Shown: positions 52,360-54,625 of the stretch, piece after piece
Position numbering within the stretch: position 1 is the first letter of the stretch
How the letters are laid out: every line of letters begins with the position of its first letter
NCBI GenBank assembly: GCA_052067355.1
Contig: JBQHQH010000019.1
Span: 1-54,625 of the forward strand
Direction: 5' to 3'
Length of the DNA: 54,625 bases
Origin: CABMKH01 sp040797625
GTDB taxonomy: Bacteria > Bacillota > Clostridia > Tissierellales > Tissierellaceae
Made by a program: the position numbers and the translations under genes
Notes under the pieces: model-generated
What the model saw: only the letters and a program-made list of their open reading frames with translations
Database searches by the model: none
Told to the model about the DNA's origin: nothing

Positions 52360-52992
52360 TCAAAAGAAATCATAACCGCCATCTTTATTTACTTCTTCTT
52401 CAATCATAATCTTTAAGTCATTATATAACTCTTTAATCTCTTTGACATCCCAAAGTCCAATCTTCATCCTCTTGTCTATTCTGTTATCATATATTTTATC
52501 CTTACAATTTCTATTTTGTCTATAGTCTATTCTTCCAATCTCATCAATGTCAAAGATATAAGAGGAAAAATCATCTTCATCTGATGTGTAAGTTCTAATT
52601 ATAATAAAACCATCAGTATTATGTGATCTATCTAATATCCTAGGCTTAAACTCAAATCTTCCTCTATAATCCTCTTCCTTTATCCTGCTTATTAAGTCAT
52701 TGAGAAATTCTCTATCTTCCAAATATAGAACTTGAATATCTGAATCGTTGAATTTATATATCAAAGAACAATTAACTACTTTTTCATCTTTAAAATCAAA
52801 AACTTCTATCTTTCTTGTATTAAATAGATAGGTGCATATAATAAGCAATAAAATACTAAATATAATCTTCTTCTTAGTCCTTGTACTGCTAGTTTTTAAG
52901 AAGCTTATTAACCTATATATCATATATGTAAAAATAATTATTGTTATAAGCAAGGAAACTTTCAAAATAATTTTTCTTCCTAACATGTCCAC
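52360..52992 (-). CDS. Unknown two-helix membrane protein with beta-rich outer domain
   Basis: A 210-residue protein starting at GTG (AGGGGAT precedes it). Two hydrophobic segments (SLLITIIIFTYMIYRLISFL and IIFSILLLIICTYLF) are followed by a domain of alternating beta strands with many Asp/Tyr/Phe residues and ending in a helix (LWDVKEIKELYNDLKIMIEE). No family recognised. The layout of helix, beta domain and last helix is like that of the 53050-53544 protein, suggesting two related parts of one system. It shares an operon with the 51626 and 53050 genes. Confidence 0.8.
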   Translation of the reverse strand: MDMLGRKIILKVSLLITIIIFTYMIYRLISFLKTSSTRTKKKIIFSILLLIICTYLFNTRKIEVFDFKDEKVVNCSLIYKFNDSDIQVLYLEDREFLNDLISRIKEEDYRGRFEFKPRILDRSHNTDGFIIIRTYTSDEDDFSSYIFDIDEIGRIDYRQNRNCKDKIYDNRIDKRMKIGLWDVKEIKELYNDLKIMIEEEVNKDGGYDFF

Positions 52993-53049
52993 ATTATCCC
53001 CTATCTCTGCTAACCTATGTCCCTATGATATTACCTTCTATCATGACTT

Positions 53050-53544
53050 TTATTCCATTTTATGCCTATCTAAATTCCATAATAAATCATATAGGGCACT
53101 ATATAACCTTTTTTCCGACGACCTAGTAATGAAACTAATAAAGTAGGTTCTAGAAACTCCATCCTTATGAATTATATTTATATTTCCTCGTTCTCTTATT
53201 TCATAAGTAATAACCTTGTGGCTATCTTTAGGATTCTGATAAAAGATATGAAGTGATATTATATCATCTGTTCCAGCGGGTACAGCTTTGTTTAACTTGG
53301 TTTTTTTATGATATATGTCCTGAGATAATAGATTCATAATAGATTCTATATCTGTATTATCCTTTATAACTAAGCTCTGGCTTTTTGTTGTTTCTGTCCA
53401 AGGTTCATAAAAATCTACATGTATAGAACTAACATTTTTGACATCTTTCAATATATTTTCTGTGTATATATATTTTGTATATAATAACCCAATAAAAATA
53501 ATCAGACAAAATACTTTCCAATCTTCTTTAATCGTATTCCTCAT
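53050..53544 (-). CDS. Unknown single-pass membrane protein with beta-rich domain
   Basis: A 164-residue protein with one N-terminal membrane helix (DWKVFCLIIFIGLLYTKYIY) and an outer beta-rich part (SSIHVDFYEPWTET, DIISLHIFYQNP) that ends in a helix (KRLYSALYDLLWNLDRHK). The start at 53544 has TAGGGAAGTTATT upstream; a longer frame to 53574 does not. It resembles DUF5301-like small lipoprotein domains in layout, but this is a weak impression. Gap to the next gene is 57 nt, so co-transcription is likely. Confidence 0.78.
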   Translation of the reverse strand: MRNTIKEDWKVFCLIIFIGLLYTKYIYTENILKDVKNVSSIHVDFYEPWTETTKSQSLVIKDNTDIESIMNLLSQDIYHKKTKLNKAVPAGTDDIISLHIFYQNPKDSHKVITYEIRERGNINIIHKDGVSRTYFISFITRSSEKRLYSALYDLLWNLDRHKME

Positions 53545-53621
53545 AATAACTTCCCTATAAAATATTATTTTCATTATCTACAAAATTTAAATATTACTTT
53601 CCCTATCTATGAGTATCTTTC

Positions 53622-53854
53622 CTATTCAAATTCAAAGATAACCTTTTTACAATATTTACAGACATTTGCTGGATACTTTAATCCACCATATGCTGTGGGA
53701 TCAAACATGATGCCATTTTTTTATTTACATTCTTGACTGTACAGTTAAAAAAAATAGATATTTCCTCATCTTCTGGAATCCAAAAGAAGGCTCCACCACC
53801 CCTTCCATGTAATAAGCCACTTACCATATCATTGTTGCAAAATGGACATTTCAT
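53622..53854 (-). pseudogene. Zinc-ribbon protein (DUF6487-like) split by a frameshift
   Basis: The frame begins MKCPFCNNDMVSGLLHG with the first zinc knuckle CPFC, and continues to a run of seven A. There the reading frame runs into an unrelated tail and stops at 53678. If one A is added to the run, the frame continues through GIMFDPTAYGGLKYP and CKYC to a TAG at 53622-53624, giving 77 residues and a second knuckle (CKYC). That is the expected length and Cys pattern of the small zinc-ribbon family. So the gene is broken here, or uses slippage on the seven-A run, or the run is misread. ATG at 53854 has GGAGGATAATGTG upstream. Confidence 0.75.
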
Positions 53855-53946
53855 CACATTATCCTCCATATGTAGTATTCAAAGTTTAACTTTTCTAAAT
53901 ATATTATTTATAGAACATATCCTAAATAGTTAGCTTCAATTAATCT

Positions 53947-54219
53947 TCATTGATCTATGATATCTTTATAGATATCTTTTATCGTCTTTAAATCTAATGA
54001 TTCAACTCCATAATAATTTTCTAAAATTAAACGAAAGATAAATCCTACATTTATTAGCAAATAGGCATATTTAGTAACATTAAACCCTTGACCTACATTA
54101 GCAAATTCTACCCCTATAATAACTTCTAATAAATATATTATGGTTAAAAAAGTATAAATAATAATTGCATATCTAAATACATGAAATATTAATGATACTA
54201 TTAGTTTTGTTTTTTTCAT
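53947..54219 (-). CDS. Small membrane protein, tandem paralog B
   Basis: A 90-residue protein with two or three hydrophobic segments (LIVSLIFHVFRYAIIIYTF, YLLINVGFIFRLILENYY) and a short charged C-terminus. Its C-terminal half aligns with that of the upstream neighbour (YAYLLINVGFIFRLIL versus FTVILLCIGSILKIGL, then VESLDLKTIKDIY versus IESSDIKLFRKIL), so the two are likely paralogs. The start overlaps the neighbour's stop (ATGA), showing translational coupling. No known family. Confidence 0.72.
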   Translation of the reverse strand: MKKTKLIVSLIFHVFRYAIIIYTFLTIIYLLEVIIGVEFANVGQGFNVTKYAYLLINVGFIFRLILENYYGVESLDLKTIKDIYKDIIDQ

Positions 54220-54488
54220 ATACTCTCTCCATCTTTTCCTGATCTATAACAATACAAGATTTTACGAAAAAGTTTAATATCACTGGATTCTATTTGGAAT
54301 ATATACTGAAGCCCAATTTTAAGAATAGAACCTATACATAATAATATTACAGTAAATCTAAAAACAGAAAATTTCTCCGTTTCCATATTAAAATGAAAAA
54401 TAAATGCTATAAATTCTACAAATTTAAATACCAAATAATATTTTAATATATATATTAAAATCATAGATATATCTCTTATTTGTTTCAT
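54216..54488 (-). CDS. Small membrane protein, tandem paralog A
   Basis: A 90-residue protein with three hydrophobic segments (MILIYILKYYLVFKFVEFIAF, FTVILLCIGSILKIG) and a short tail ending RSGKDGESI. It is related to the following gene in its C-terminal half. The start codon lacks a very strong ribosome site (AATGGGGAATGA lies upstream). Together the two form a tandem pair of likely membrane proteins; they may form a hetero-oligomer. Function unknown. Confidence 0.72.
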   Translation of the reverse strand: MKQIRDISMILIYILKYYLVFKFVEFIAFIFHFNMETEKFSVFRFTVILLCIGSILKIGLQYIFQIESSDIKLFRKILYCYRSGKDGESI

Positions 54489-54616
54489 TCCCCATTAAGA
54501 ACCTCCATATTAATTTAATTTGTTGTGCTAGTTAAAAATTACAAATATAAAAACTCCAGCAATTATGTTAACCTATCATTAATAACACCCATGAAATTAA
54601 GATAGGAGGATAACAT

Positions 54617-54625
54617 ATGCTAGAG
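54617..54625 (+). CDS. Start of a plus-strand gene at the window edge (partial)
   Basis: ATG CTA GAG follows a strong AGGAGG (GATAGGAGGATAACAT before the ATG). Only three codons are in the window, so the product cannot be named. The ribosome site is the only support for a gene here. Confidence 0.4.

Overview
The window is chromosomal DNA from a low-GC, spore-forming, anaerobic Firmicute of the Clostridia type; a Tissierellales-like bacterium is my inference, not a proof. The signs are strong AGGAGG-like ribosome sites, several TTG and GTG starts, AT-rich codon use, a Spo0E-like phosphatase, a GerMN spore-germination lipoprotein, rubredoxin, and the Firmicute gene order tig-clpP-clpX-lon-engB. 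No rRNA, CRISPR array or intact mobile element is visible. Almost everything is on the minus strand. The plus-strand exceptions are the ABC transporter pair, the UvrD-like helicase and its small neighbours, rubredoxin, and a gene just starting at the right edge.

Layout. 1-9.7 kb: an unknown lipoprotein, a broken HepT toxin remnant, a giant LPXTG adhesin with six collagen-binding-like repeats and an acidic tandem-repeat region, a regulator fused to a GH39 glycosidase, and thymidine kinase. 9.8-15.5 kb: an ABC ATPase/permease pair without a binding protein, facing an AbgT-type transporter operon with two tandem amidohydrolases; the second has lost every metal ligand found in the first. 15.5-26.8 kb: nitroreductase-MgtC-cyclophilin, MATE pump, TPR-map-hemolysin III-C39 peptidase, a Zn/Cd P-type ATPase behind a 30-bp operator-like palindrome, a second nitroreductase and a PAP2 phosphatase. 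26.9-40.3 kb: UvrD-like helicase, a 45-residue Gln/Lys peptide, GerMN lipoprotein, HAD phosphatase, tRNA-Lys, DegV, Spo0E, a Gly/Ser-linker lipoprotein, typA-cls, a histidine-kinase-like ATPase with a YcdB/SLH surface protein, and rubredoxin. 40.3-51.5 kb: housekeeping block engB, lon, clpX, clpP, tig, tRNA-Leu, mnmA, degV, glmM and cca. 51.6-54.6 kb: unrecognised small membrane proteins, plus a zinc-ribbon gene split by a frameshift in a seven-A run.

How genes work together. Trigger factor, ClpXP and Lon form a folding and proteolysis block, with EngB (ribosome assembly) overlapping lon. glmM, degV and mnmA are translationally packed. The AbgT transporter plus amidohydrolases look like an uptake-and-hydrolysis module for an amide-linked substrate. 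The most interesting points are the apparent pseudoenzyme partner in that module, the AraC-GH39 fusion, the metal-pump operator, the Shine-Dalgarno-covering dyad at 33.9 kb, small genes hidden below usual length cut-offs, and the frameshifted zinc-ribbon gene.
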